In this document: one piece after another, positions 46,701 through 56,648 of the stretch
Layout: each line of letters begins with the position of its first letter
How positions within the stretch are numbered: position 1 is the stretch's first letter
Source of the DNA: Gracilaria domingensis
Lineage: Eukaryota > Rhodophyta > Florideophyceae > Gracilariales > Gracilariaceae
Direction: 5' to 3'
DNA: 56,648 nt
Assembly: GCA_022539475.1 (NCBI GenBank)
Contig: VCMS01000344.1
Coordinates: 40,655 to 97,302 of the forward strand
Position numbers and translations under genes: made by a program
The notes under the pieces: generated by a model
Told to the model about the DNA's origin: nothing
The model's input: only the letters and a program-made list of their open reading frames with translations
The model's database searches: none

Positions 46701-47579
46701 TACCTTGGTGTTGAACTTACTTGGAATGTAGACGACGATGGTCGACTAACAGGTGTTCAGCTTGGTCAACCCTTATACATTGAAGGCATGCTTCGACGCT
46801 TCGGTCTCGACAACTCCAAGCCTGCTCGCAGTCCAATGGTAGAGTCATTCTTTTCCGGACTTGCGGAGGAGGAGGACAAATCGGCTCAGGATGTGCAGTT
46901 GTACTAGCAGATGATCGGGTCTCTGCTTTACTTGGCACTTCGCACTCGCGTGGATATTCTTGCACCGGTACTCATTCTTGCTCGTTACCAAAGCAATCCA
47001 ACGGCATACTGTCATAGAGCTGCGAAACGAGTGCTGCGCTACCTACAGGGTACTCGGCATCATGGATTGAACTACCGCGCCGGCTCCTTGGACATGGAGG
47101 CGTATGTTGATTCAGACTTTCCTGGTGACAAGTCGGATCGCAAGTCCATGTCCGGGTATATGATCAAGTTCGGTTCTGCCGTGGTGTTCTTCGGTGCCAA
47201 GAAGCAAGCTTCAGTTGCTTTGTCTACTGCGGAGGCTGAATACTATGCTCTGACCATGGCGGCGCAGGAGATTGTGTGGATGAAACGCGTGCTGTCCGAA
47301 CTTGATATGGGCATCAATGGTGCAGTTTCTCTCCACTCGGACAACCAAGTTGCCATCGACTGGAGTGCAGGTGAACGGTGCCCGTCGGGTAGGGCTAAAC
47401 ACATTGACGTGAAGCTGCATTCCATTAGGGACTTGGTAAAGGATTCTGTGATCGATGTGAAGTATGTGCCGAGTGAGCTGAACGACGCAGACATTCTTAC
47501 CAAGCCCCTTGGACCATTAGGTGCCAAGGCAATCATGGAAAGGATTGGACTTGGCCAGGAACTCGAGGAGGAGTGTTGA
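43765..47579 (+). pseudogene. Cop-A2 gag-pol, copy A2-2 (lacks gag start)
   Basis: Starts inside Gag at MGKEAAV and runs to the end of pol. Motifs: CCHC knuckle (CDFCDRDGHTQDRC), protease ADSGAT, integrase zinc motif (WQRRLAH, CRPC), D (VHTDIIG), HSDDAKEY, HNAIAERIN, acidic linker, RT (VDVKTAFLNGDL, YVDDLLIF) and RNase H (DSDFPGD, STAEAEYYAL, HSDNQVA, ADILTKPLG), ending LEEEC. Breaks: a deletion of about 56 bp near 44975 in the integrase, loss of one G near 45452, an in-frame stop near 45621, and a TAG for Gln at 46908-46910. It is the most complete A2 pol here and shows the reading that is broken in A1-1. The last Cys codon and the stop lie in the LTR. Confidence 0.93.
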
Positions 47580-48337
47580 TGTTGGGTCATGGTCGAGTGC
47601 CTGTCAGTCCCTCAAGGGTGCTCCAAGTACTTGGAATACAAAGTTGCAGGGGAGCATGGGCACTTTTGGGCACCCTCGCGCGAAAAGCGCATATGCGCCT
47701 CCCCGCAAACCCAACGTGATACTGCAATATGATTGGCTACTGCAAATGCGTGTATGCAACGTAGTTTGGACAGGTGGTTCTGGCTGTATGGGCCAGGAGT
47801 GGCGGATGGCATAAGTGGTGCGCTCAGCGCACCACTTGTGCCATCCGCCACTCACAGGCTGTGATTGGCTGGGGTCTGCTAGTGCTGGCCAGTTATGCAG
47901 TAGCTGAGAATGTGCGAATACAGGCTATACTGGGCGGTTTTTGCAAGATGTGCGATTCTAGGCTATTGCGAAGGGTTCTGGAGCGAATGTGCGATTCTGA
48001 GCTGCGCGAGGGGGTTTGATGCGCCGGATTGAAAATGTTGATTTTTTGGGCTACTAATGGATCATGGAGCTGGCATTGGATTTGGCGCAGTTTGATTTAG
48101 TGGTTTTGAATTCGTATTGTGATTTGCGCGCGCTTTCGTTGTCAAGGTGTACACTTTGACAGCGTGTGCTGTTATGTCGCACGCAGCGACGGCGGCGGTG
48201 CGCGGTTAGTACTAGAAGGTTGCGATCGTCCCCGTTCACTAAACTCGGTCGAAGGTGGCCTCCCCCCTTTGTTTGTTTTACCCATCTTGTTCACATTTTC
48301 CTCACTTCCCTTTGTCTAACCTGCGCACGCTGCGTTA
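47574..48337 (+). mobile_element. 3' LTR of A2-2 with palindromic insert
   Basis: 764 bp, about 35-45 bp longer than the other Cop-A LTRs because of the palindrome at 47797-47853. The shared U3 module is at 47687-47736. It ends GCGTTA and is followed by Cop-B LTR sequence, not by a recognisable TSD. Confidence 0.9.
47797..47853 (+). repeat. near-perfect palindrome in the A2-2 LTR
   Basis: Two 28-nt arms (47797-47824 and 47826-47853) are reverse complements with one mismatch and a single-base centre. Only the left arm is present in other Cop-A LTRs. This looks like fold-back copying, for example a strand switch during reverse transcription. Confidence 0.85.
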
Positions 48338-48410
48338 AGAGCTGGCGAACTTCCCTTCATTTCCCCCATCCTTTCTCTCAACCTTCCCTTTCCAGCTATA
48401 ACCTCCATCA
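48338..48410 (+). mobile_element. Cop-B LTR end fragment (plus strand)
   Basis: The last 73 bp of a Cop-B LTR, joined directly to the A2-2 LTR. This is the only Cop-B piece in plus orientation in the window. Confidence 0.88.
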
Positions 48411-48424
48411 GATTACGGGCCCAG
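48411..48424 (+). other. mutated primer-binding site
   Basis: GATTACGGGCCCAG, two changes from GGTTATGGGCCCAG. Confidence 0.8.
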
Positions 48425-49137
48425 CCCCGCTGACCTCTGCCGTTATCGTTCGTCTATCGCCGCTCTCCCTCACCGCCGTTCACCCGCTTCGCTGTTTTCC
48501 TTTCTCGTTCTCTTCGTCGTTGCGTCGGGTGTGTTGACCGTGTTGTTGGTTGGTGTTGATATTCTCCTTTCGGTCTTGCGTTCCTCCCTGAGGGCGTTGT
48601 GGTGGTAGTGGTTCGACGTGGATTCTGTATCGTGATTGTGTTTGGGCGCTCGTTGTTGCCCGTGTTGTCGATCGCTATCCGTTTCGTTTAGTCTCCCTCT
48701 GTCGTTATTGTTGGGATCCCCGCGTCGTGTTGCGGGTTCTGATCCGAGAGGTTGAGGACTGTTCGTTGTTGAAGTCTGTGCACTGCCTGTGTGCTCAGCA
48801 GTTGTTGAAGTCTGTGCACTGTGTGTGCTCAGCGTTTGGGGTTGTCATCTGAGGTCCAGCGACAAGCGGTTGATCTGAGCAATCGGGGACGTTAGTCTGG
48901 CGGCTTGAACCAAAGCGGACGTGCTGTCGAGCGGGCTCCCACCGGTCCTTCGGGGCGGATAACGGTGTCGGTCGGAAGACATGGTAGTACCGCGAGTGCT
49001 GAAGTGGACGGGGTGCCGTGACGCACTGTTGGACTTGGGTGGCTGACCTTTGTTGTTGTTGACCTGACTTTGTGTCGGGTTCTTGATCTGTGGTGAAGGC
49101 AAACCGAAACGAGCTTTTGATCCGTGCAACCTCGGTT
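48425..49137 (+). other. Cop-B leader fragment (plus strand)
   Basis: The primer-proximal part of a Cop-B leader. It stops before the structured module and turns, at about 49138-49143, into minus-strand gag of B-5. It forms one arm of an inverted repeat with about 50,020-50,820. Confidence 0.85.
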
Positions 49138-49142
49138 GAGCG

Positions 49143-49490
49143 CTTCTCGTCCTCGCGCATCTTGACAGAGTAGAAGGCACGTCTGGCGTTGATTCGGTTC
49201 AGAAGAGTCTTGCGTTGGAACACATTGCAGATGGCCTTCCATGCGTCAGCAGCAGTGTCAATGTCTCTAGTGTGATCCAAGTGCTCGTCGGCAAGCGTGA
49301 GTCCAATGATCGCTCTAGCCCTTTCGTCTCGGATTTGCCATTTTGCCAGTTCCTCTTCATCGGTGGGTGCAGAAGTGGTGAGATGGTTCTTGAGGTCATT
49401 CAGTGCAAGTACGTACTGAATCTTCTGCTTCCAGGTGTGGAAGTTATCCTCACCCAACTTCTCGATCTTGAGCCCACTGAACGAATCCAT
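49143..49490 (-). pseudogene. Cop-B gag N-terminal fragment (B-5)
   Basis: The first 116 residues or so of Cop-B Gag, from MDSFSGLKIEKLG (49490) to KMREDEK. The frame then runs on by chance into antisense leader sequence, giving a chimeric open frame of 231 codons to 48795. The rest of gag and all of pol are missing. The chimera is a product of rearrangement and I see no reason to think it functional. Confidence 0.88.
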
Positions 49491-50738
49491 GTTGTAAGAA
49501 GGGAACAGGGGAGCAAATCAAATACGGCGGTGGCGGGTAGACAGCAACGGCAAACAACGACAGCAAGCAACGACAGTAAACAACAGCAGTAAACAACAGC
49601 AGCAAACAACAACAACTGCAAACAACAACAACGGCAAACAAAAACAACGGCAAACAACAACAACAACAACAACAAAAACTTCAATAGTCGGGACCACTGG
49701 CAGGAACTAAATTCCCAGTACCCTAGGGGATCGGACCCCTGACCCCCGGAGACCCTCCGGGTAGGAAACCACTTCTGCAGTCTACCTCCTCCTGCGTTCC
49801 AGGAGAAGGCGCGTTGCTCTCTACGAGGCGTCCAAAGGATGGTTAATGACCAAAGATATGTCTTCACCACTTAACCCAATCTGGCTTCTTGCAAGAACTT
49901 GCGCGACCTCGAAACTGCAGCTACTATGACAAACCAAGGTACGCTCCTCACGGGCAGACAATAATGCCCACACGCGGCCTGATCCTGAAAAGGAGGTCAG
50001 CCTTCGGTACGTCGCCTCCCCGCTCAACCGAGGTTGCACGGATCAAAAGCTCGTTTCGGTTTGCCTTCACCACAGATCAAGAACCCGACACAAAGTCAGG
50101 TCAACAACAACAAAGGTCAGCCACCCAAGTCCAACAGTGCGTCACGGCACCCCGTCCACTTCAGCACTCGCGGTACTACCATGTATTCCGACCGACACCG
50201 TTATCCGCCCCGAAGGACCGGTGGGAGCCCGCTCAACAGCACGTCCGCTTTGGTTCAAGCCGCCAGACTAACGTCCCCGATTGCTCGGATCAACCGCTCG
50301 TCGCTGGACCTCAGATGACGACCCCAAACGCTGAGCACACACAGTGCACAGACTTCAACAACTGCTGAGCACACAGGCAGTGCACAGACTTCAACAACGA
50401 ACAGTCCTCAACCTCTCGGATCAGAACCCGCAACACGACGCGGGGATCCCAACAATAACGACAGAGGGAGAGCAAACGAAACGGATAGCGATCGACAACA
50501 CGGGCAACAACGAGCGCCCAAACACAATCACGATACAGAATCCACGTCGAACCACTACCACCCCAACGCCCTCAGGGAGGAACGCAAGACCGAAAGGAGA
50601 AGATCAACACCAACCAACAACACGGTCAACACACCCGACGCAACGACGGAAGGAGAGAGAAGGGAAAACAGCGAAGCGGGTGAACGGCGGTGAGGGAGAG
50701 CGGCGATAGACGAACGATAACGGCAGAGGTCAGCGGGG
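49491..50738 (-). other. Cop-B leader of B-5
   Basis: Full-length leader with a GUU-rich sense tract (49546-49675) and the structured module (49691-49910). Its primer-proximal 0.7 kb is the second arm of the inverted repeat. Confidence 0.84.
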
Positions 50739-50752
50739 CTGGGCCCATAACC
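50739..50752 (-). other. primer-binding site of B-5
   Basis: Minus-strand GGTTATGGGCCCAG after the LTR. Confidence 0.88.
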
Positions 50753-51031
50753 TGATGGAGGTTATAGCTGAAAAAGGAAGGTTGAGAGAAAGGATATGGG
50801 GAATGAAAGGAAGTTCGCCAGCTTTGGCTCGGAATTTACTTGGAGGTGCTCGAGTCACCGCTTATATAGAACTACTTTGCGCAACCATCGCAAACCTCCA
50901 ACTCCAACCAATACCTAAACCAATAGCTAGAGACACTCAATACTACCAATCATCTCCTAACATAACGTGGTAACACTCCCACACTATCATGGCAGCTTAC
51001 AACAACAAAGCACAACAGTGCACAACAGTGC
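50753..51031 (-). mobile_element. truncated Cop-B LTR at the satellite border
   Basis: Only the last 279 bp or so of a Cop-B LTR remain. It passes directly into satellite at about 51,031-51,034 (...GTGCAGACCGAATC...), with at most CA or CAG shared at the joint. Confidence 0.87.
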
Positions 51032-54000
51032 AGACCGAATCAGCCTTCAATGCTATTAAACTTGGTAGAGGGAGCACAACAATTAACACATGAAGAATTT
51101 GGTAGGAGTGCAGGGCTTTTGATGCATTGAGCACGGCATTGAAGATGTTCGGAAACTCTTTGAGTTGAGATGCGATTGAGTGGCGTTAGTGTAGAGGAAT
51201 TTGTTAGTAGTAATTAGCGTGGAGTGCAGCGAGACGCCGCTGAGAAGGTGAACAGGATACAGGGGGACACTGGGAAAGGTGTGGTGGATTGAGTTGCAAA
51301 AATCACAATTAAAAACGGGAAAATGTAATTAAAAAAAGCGAGAAGTAGCTAAAACGCGATAAAGAATGGGCTGTAGCGACGAAACGAGTGCGAATTGGGG
51401 GCTGAAATTGGACCAAGAGGTAGATGGGTTAGTTTTCTTTTGATTGCATATGGCAAATAGGTCGTCGATGACGGAAGGGGACGGGGGTTTTCGGGGGTTT
51501 ATAATGTGGTTTAAGGTGAGATTTGTTATTTGAGGCAGTCTGAGGGTTTGGACAGGTGGTCTGAGCGTGTGTACCGATGTTTTCGGAGGTATTTAGGACC
51601 GCAGTGAGATTGGTAATAACCCTGATATCAGGTGGAAGGAGCCAATATCTAATGGTGAGTTGGTGAGGTAGAGTATGTGCTTTGCGTGAAGAGGGAGGCA
51701 AACGGATCAGTCTTTAAGGGTACTCAGCAGGGCGTTGTTGCTCCAGTTATCAACAGAGTGCATTGGAGAGAATCTCGGCTTCATAGAGGTGCGGTGGAAG
51801 TCGGGAAATGTAGAAGAACAAGATACACGCATTGGGCGGTGTTGGTGCGCCTTTTAGGGGCCCATATAGCATGATGCTAATGAAGCGGTTCGGAGCAGAT
51901 TCATGAAGCATAGAAGTGATGAGCTCTTCATGGTACGTGCATCAGCATGGTACTTGTTGGGAGTTAAATAAAAGTTGTAGTAAGGACTTTCTGGAGTTTG
52001 GCCGAGTTTTCAGAAACCGAATCAGCCTTCAATGCAATTAAACTTGGTAGAGGGAGCACAACAATTAACACATGAAGAATTTGGTAGGAGTTCAGGGCTT
52101 TTGATGCATTGAGCACGGCATTGAAGATGTTCGGAAACTCTTTGAGTTGAGATACGATTGAGGGGCGTTATTGTAGAAAAATTTGTTAGTAGTAATTAGA
52201 GTGGAGTGCAGCGAGACGCCGCTGAGAAGGTGAACAGAATACAGGGGGACACTGGGCAAGGTGTGGTGGATTGAGTTGCAAAAGTCACAATTAAAAACGG
52301 GAAAATGTAATTAAAAAAGCGAGAAGTAGCTAAAACGCGATAAAGAATGGGCTGTAGCGACGAAACGAGTGCGAATTGGGGGCTGAAATTGGACCAAGAG
52401 GTAGATGGGTTAGTTTTCTTTTGATTGCATATGGCAAATAGGTCGTCGATGACGGAAGGGGACGGGGGTTTTCGGGGGTTTATAATGTGGTTTAAGGTGA
52501 GATTTGTTATTTGAGGCAGTCTGAGGGTTTGGACAGGTGGTCTGAGCGTGTGTACCGATGTTTTCGGAGGTATTTAGGACCGCAGTGAGATTGATAATAA
52601 CCCTGATATCAGGTGGAAGGAGCCAATATCTAATGGTGAGTTGGTGAGGTAGAGTATGTGCTTTGCGTGAAGAGGGAGGCAAACGGATCAGTCTTTAAGG
52701 GTACTCAGCAGGGCGTTGTTGCTCCAGTTATCAACAGAGTGCATTAGAGAGAATCTCGGCTTCATAGAGGTGCGGTGGAAGTCGGGAAATGTAGAAGAAC
52801 AAGATACACGCATTGGGCGGTGTTGGTGCGCCTTTTAGGGGCCCATATAGCATGATGCTAATGAAGCGGTTCGGAGCAGATTCATGAAGCATAGAAGTGA
52901 TGAGCTCTTCATGGTACGTTCATCAGCATGGTACTTGTTGGGAGTTAAATAAAAGTTGTAGTAAGGACTTTCTGGAGTTTGGCCGAGTTTTCAGAGACCG
53001 AATCAGCCTTCAATGGCAATTAAACTTGGTAGAGGGAGCACAACAATTAACACATGAAGAATTTGGGTAGGGAGTGCAGGGCTTTTGATGCATTGAGCAC
53101 GGGCATTGAAGATGTTCGGAAACTCTTTTGAGTTGAGATGCGATTGAGTGGCGTTAGTGTAGGAGGAATTTGTTAGTAGTAATTAGCGTGGGAGTGCAGC
53201 GAGACGCCGCTGAGAAGGTGAACAGGATACAGGGGGACACTGGGAAAGGTGTGGTGGATTGAGTTGCAAAAATCACAATTAAAAACGGGAAAATGTAATT
53301 AAAAAAAGCGAGAAGTAGCTAAAACGCGATAAAGAATGGGCTGTAGCGACGAAACGAGTGCGAATTGGGGGCTGAAATTGGACCAAGAGGTAGATGGGTT
53401 AGTTTTCTTTTGATTGCATATGGCAAATAGGTCGTCGATGACGGAAGGGGACGGGGGTTTTCGGGGGTTTATAATGTGGTTTAAGGTGAGATTTGTTATT
53501 TGAGGCAGTCTGAGGGTTTGGACAGGTGGTCTGAGCGTGTGTACCGATGTTTTCGGAGGTATTTAGGACCGCAGTGAGATTGATAATAACCCTGATATCA
53601 GGTGGAAGGAGCCAATATCTAATGGTGAGTTGGTGAGGTAGAGTATGTGCTTTGCGTGAAGAGGGAGGCAAACGGATCAGTCTTTAAGGGTACTCAGCAG
53701 GGCGTTGTTGCTCCAGTTATCAACAGAGTGCATTGGAGAGAATCTCGGCTTCATAGAGGTGCGGTGGAAGTCGGGAAATGTAGAAGAACAAGATACACGC
53801 ATTGGGCGGTGTTGGTGCGCCTTTTAGGGGCCCATATAGCATGATGCTAATGAAGCGGTTCGGAGCAGATTCATGAAGCATAGAAGTGATGAGCTCTTCA
53901 TGGTACGTGCATCAGCATGGTACTTGTTGGGAGTTAAATAAAAGTTGTAGTAAGGACTTTCTGGAGTTTGGCCGAGTTTTCAGAACCGAATCAGCCTTCA

Positions 54001-56648
54001 ATGCAATTAAACTTGGTAGAGGGAGCACAACAATTAACACCTGAAGAATTTGGTAGGAGTTCAGGGCTTTTGATGCATTGAGCACGGCATTGAAGATGTT
54101 CGGAAACTCTTTGAGTTGAGATACGATTGAGGGCGTTATTGTAGAAAATTTGTTAGTAGTAATTAGAGTGGAGTGCAGCGAGACGCCGCTGAGAAGGTGA
54201 ACAGAATACAGGGGGACACTGGGCAAGGTGTGGTGGATTGAGTTGCAAAAGTCACAATTAAAAACGGGAAAATGTAATTAAAAAAGCGAGAAGTAGCTAA
54301 AACGCGATAAAGAATGGGCTGTAGCGACGAAACGAGTGCGAATTGGGGGCTGAAATTGGACCAAGAGGTAGATGGGTTAGTTTTCTTTGATTGCATATGG
54401 CAAATAGGTCGTCGATGACGGAAGGGGACGGGGGTTTTCGGGGGTTTATAATGTGGTTTAAGGTGAGATTTGTTATTTGAGGCAGTCTGAGGGTTTGGAC
54501 AGGTGGTCTGAGCGTGTGTACCGATGTTTTCGGAGGTATTTAGGACCGCAGTGAGATTGATAATAACCCTGATATCAGGTGGAAGGAGCCAATATCTAAT
54601 GGTGAGTTGGTGAGGTAGAGTATGTGCTTTGCGTGAAGAGGGAGGCAAACGGATCAGTCTTTAAGGGTACTCAGCAGGGCGTTGTTGCTCCAGTTATCAA
54701 CAGAGTGCATTAGAGAGAATCTCGGCTTCATAGAGGTGCGGTGGAAGTCGGGAAATGTAGAAGAACAAGATACACGCATTGGGCGGTGTTGGTGCGCCTT
54801 TTAGGGGCCCATATAGCATGATGCTAATGAAGCGGTTCGGAGCAGATTCATGAAGCATAGAAGTGATGAGCTCTTCATGGTACGTGCATCAGCATGGTAC
54901 TTGTTGGGAGTTAAATAAAAGTTGTAGTAAGGACTTTCTGGAGTTTGGCCGAGTTTTCAGAGACCGAATCAGCCTTCAATGCAATTAAACTTGGTAGAGG
55001 GAGCACAACAATTAACACTGAAGAATTTGGTAGGAGTCAGGGCTTTTGATGCATTGAGCACGGCATTGAAGATGTTCGGAAACTCTTTGAGTTGAGATGC
55101 GATTGAGTGGCGTTAGTGTAGAGGAATTTGTTAGTAGTAATTAGAGTGGAGTGCAGCGAGACGCCGCTGAGAAGGTGAACAGGATACAGGGGGACACTGG
55201 GAAAGGTGTGGTGGATTGAGTTGCAAAAATCACAATTAAAAACGGGAAAATGTAATTAAAAAAGCGAGAAGTAGCTAAAACGCGATAAAGAATGGGCTGT
55301 AGCGACGAAACGAGTGCGAATTGGGGGCTGAAATTGGACCAAGAGGTAGATGGGTTAGTTTTCTTTTGATTGCATATGGCAAATAGGTCGTCGATGACGG
55401 AAGGGGACGGGGGTTTTCGGGGGTTTATAATGTGGTTTAAGGTGAGATTTGTTATTTGAGGCAGTCTGAGGGTTTGGACAGGTGGTCTGAGCGTGTGTAC
55501 CGATGTTTTCGGAGGTATTTAGGACCGCAGTGAGATTGATAATAACCCTGATATCAGGTGGAAGGAGCCAATATCTAATGGTGAGTTGGTGAGGTAGAGT
55601 ATGTGCTTTGCGTGAAGAGGGAGGCAAACGGATCAGTCTTTAAGGGTACTCAGCAGGGCGTTGTTGCTCCAGTTATCAACAGAGTGCATTAGAGAGAATC
55701 TCGGCTTCATAGAGGTGCGGTGGAAGTCGGGAAATGTAGAAGAACAAGATACACGCATTGGGCGGTGTTGGTGCGCCTTTTAGGGGCCCATATAGCATGA
55801 TGCTAATGAAGCGGTTCGGAGCAGATTCATGAAGCATAGAAGTGATGAGCTCTTCATGGTACGTGCATCAGCATGGTACTTGTTGGGAGTTAAATAAAAG
55901 TTGTAGTAAGGACTTTCTGGAGTTTGGCCGAGTTTTCAGAAACCGAATCAGCCTTCAATGCAATTAAACTTGGTAGAGGGAGCACAACAATTAACACCTG
56001 AAGAATTTGGTAGGAGTTCAGGGCTTTTGATGCATTGAGCACGGCATTGAAGATGTTCGGAAACTCTTTGAGTTGAGATACGATTGAGGGGCGTTATTGT
56101 AGAAAAATTTGTTAGTAGTAATTAGAGTGGAGTGCAGCGAGACGCCGCTGAGAAGGTGAACAGAATACAGGGGGACACTGGGCAAGGTGTGGTGGATTGA
56201 GTTGCAAAAGTCACAATTAAAAACGGGAAAATGTAACTAAAAAAGGCGAGAAGTAGCTAAAACGCGATAAAGAATGGGCTGTAGCGACGAAACGAGTGCG
56301 AATTGGGGGCTGAAATTGGACCAAGAGGTAGATGGGTTAGTTTTCTTTTGATTGCATATGGCAAATAGGTCGTCGATGACGGAAGGGGACGGGGGTTTTC
56401 GGGGGTTTATAATGTGGTTTAAGGTGAGATTTGTTATTTGAGGCAGTCTGAGGGTTTGGACAGGTGGTCTGGGCGTGTGTACCGATGTTTTCGGAGTATT
56501 TAGGACCGCAGTGAGATTGATAATACCCTGATATCAGGTGGAAGGAGCCAATATCTAATGGTGAGTTGGTGAGGTAGAGTATGTGCTTTGCGTGAAGAGG
56601 GAGGCAAACGGATCAGTCTTTAAGGGTACTCAGCAGGGCGTTGTTGCT
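51032..56648 (+). repeat. tandem satellite array, about 980-bp unit
   Basis: Five full units and one partial. Taking ACCGAATCAGCC as the phase point, units start at 51034, 52016, 52997, 53985, 54963 and 55942 (periods 982, 981, 988, 978, 979); the last is cut by the window edge. Units differ by few bases. Two types alternate: units 1, 3 and 5 read GTGGCGTTAGTGTAG and ACAGGATAC; units 2, 4 and 6 read GGCGTTATTGTAG and ACAGAATAC. Each unit has AT-rich stretches (AATTAAAAA) and a G-rich stretch (GGGGACGGGGGTTTTCGGGGG). An antisense open frame of 90 codons recurs but tracks the repeat itself. No telomere repeat is seen. Confidence 0.95.

Noticed and set aside
48795..49490. A 231-codon frame joining Gag to a new C-terminal part.
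   Set aside because: The second part is antisense leader brought in by the inverted joint; it is a chance fusion.
51429..51701. A 90-codon antisense open frame that recurs in satellite units (52410, 53399, 55355; extended at 54163).
   Set aside because: The whole 980-bp unit is conserved, so the frame is conserved with it. There is no domain; an indel extends it in unit 4 and small deletions disturb it in unit 6.
51840..51870. Telomere-like TTTTAGGGGCCC in each satellite unit.
   Set aside because: A single copy per unit with no tandem TTTAGGG run, so it is not a telomere tract.
1..56648. Host genes, tRNA or rRNA genes between the elements.
   Set aside because: Every stretch outside coding fragments could be assigned to LTR, leader, N internal sequence or satellite. 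Matches to tRNA-iMet are only the short primer sites.

Overview
The window is a block of nested Ty1/copia-type LTR retrotransposons (about 1-51,030) that runs into a tandem satellite array (about 51,032-56,648). No host gene, tRNA, rRNA or CRISPR is visible. The DNA is eukaryotic. The style of the Gag and Pol proteins and the intronless polyproteins resemble oomycete (Phytophthora/Pythium-like) copia elements, but that is recognition by eye and not a proven assignment. All boundaries were read by eye from LTR ends, primer sites and target-site duplications (TSDs).

I use working names. Cop-A has LTRs of about 720-765 bp that start TGTTGATG, and two subfamilies, A1 and A2. Cop-B has LTRs of about 780 bp that start TGTTGGATG, with separate Gag, protease, integrase, RT and RNase H motifs in one long frame. 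N is a non-coding 4.43 kb element with LTRs of about 945 bp; it shares the 3' part of its LTR, its primer site and its leader with Cop-B. All three families carry a primer site matching the anticodon arm of initiator tRNA-Met, as in Drosophila copia.

Layout: A1-0 fragment (1-990); B-1 (993-9121, minus), carrying an extra-long solo LTR (4843-6160); a microhomology junction to a B-2 pol fragment (9116-9596). N-1 (9597-20521, plus) sits inside B-2, and A1-1 (10829-17324, minus) sits inside N-1. The rest of B-2 follows (20527-26737), with a second solo LTR (24250-25240). Next come a B-3 pol fragment (26738-27714), A2-1 (27715-30982, plus), A1-2 (30983-32470, plus), and B-4 (32471-43764, minus) with N-2 inside it (38185-42613). 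A2-2 (43765-48337, plus) is followed by a fold-back pair of B leaders and LTR pieces (48338-51031). The satellite is last. Insertions are nested up to four deep, and every coding copy carries stops, frameshifts or deletions.

The most interesting signals are in the non-coding parts. (1) N elements carry a tandem array of small hairpins, about 52 nt apart, whose stems change in a compensatory way around a conserved AGGTTG...CATG interior. (2) B/N LTRs come in three nested lengths; the two longer starts seen in N-type sequence and the B start each follow a polypurine tract, so use of alternative tracts may lengthen LTRs. (3) The leaders of A, B and N share a structured module with covarying stems. 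(4) A and B/N LTRs share a U3 module with identical 33-bp spacing. (5) The satellite alternates two monomer types, which suggests a dimeric higher-order repeat. The Cop elements supply the proteins; N seems to be a passenger mobilised in trans by Cop-B. A retroelement cluster next to a satellite fits a centromeric, pericentromeric or subtelomeric region, but nothing here proves which.
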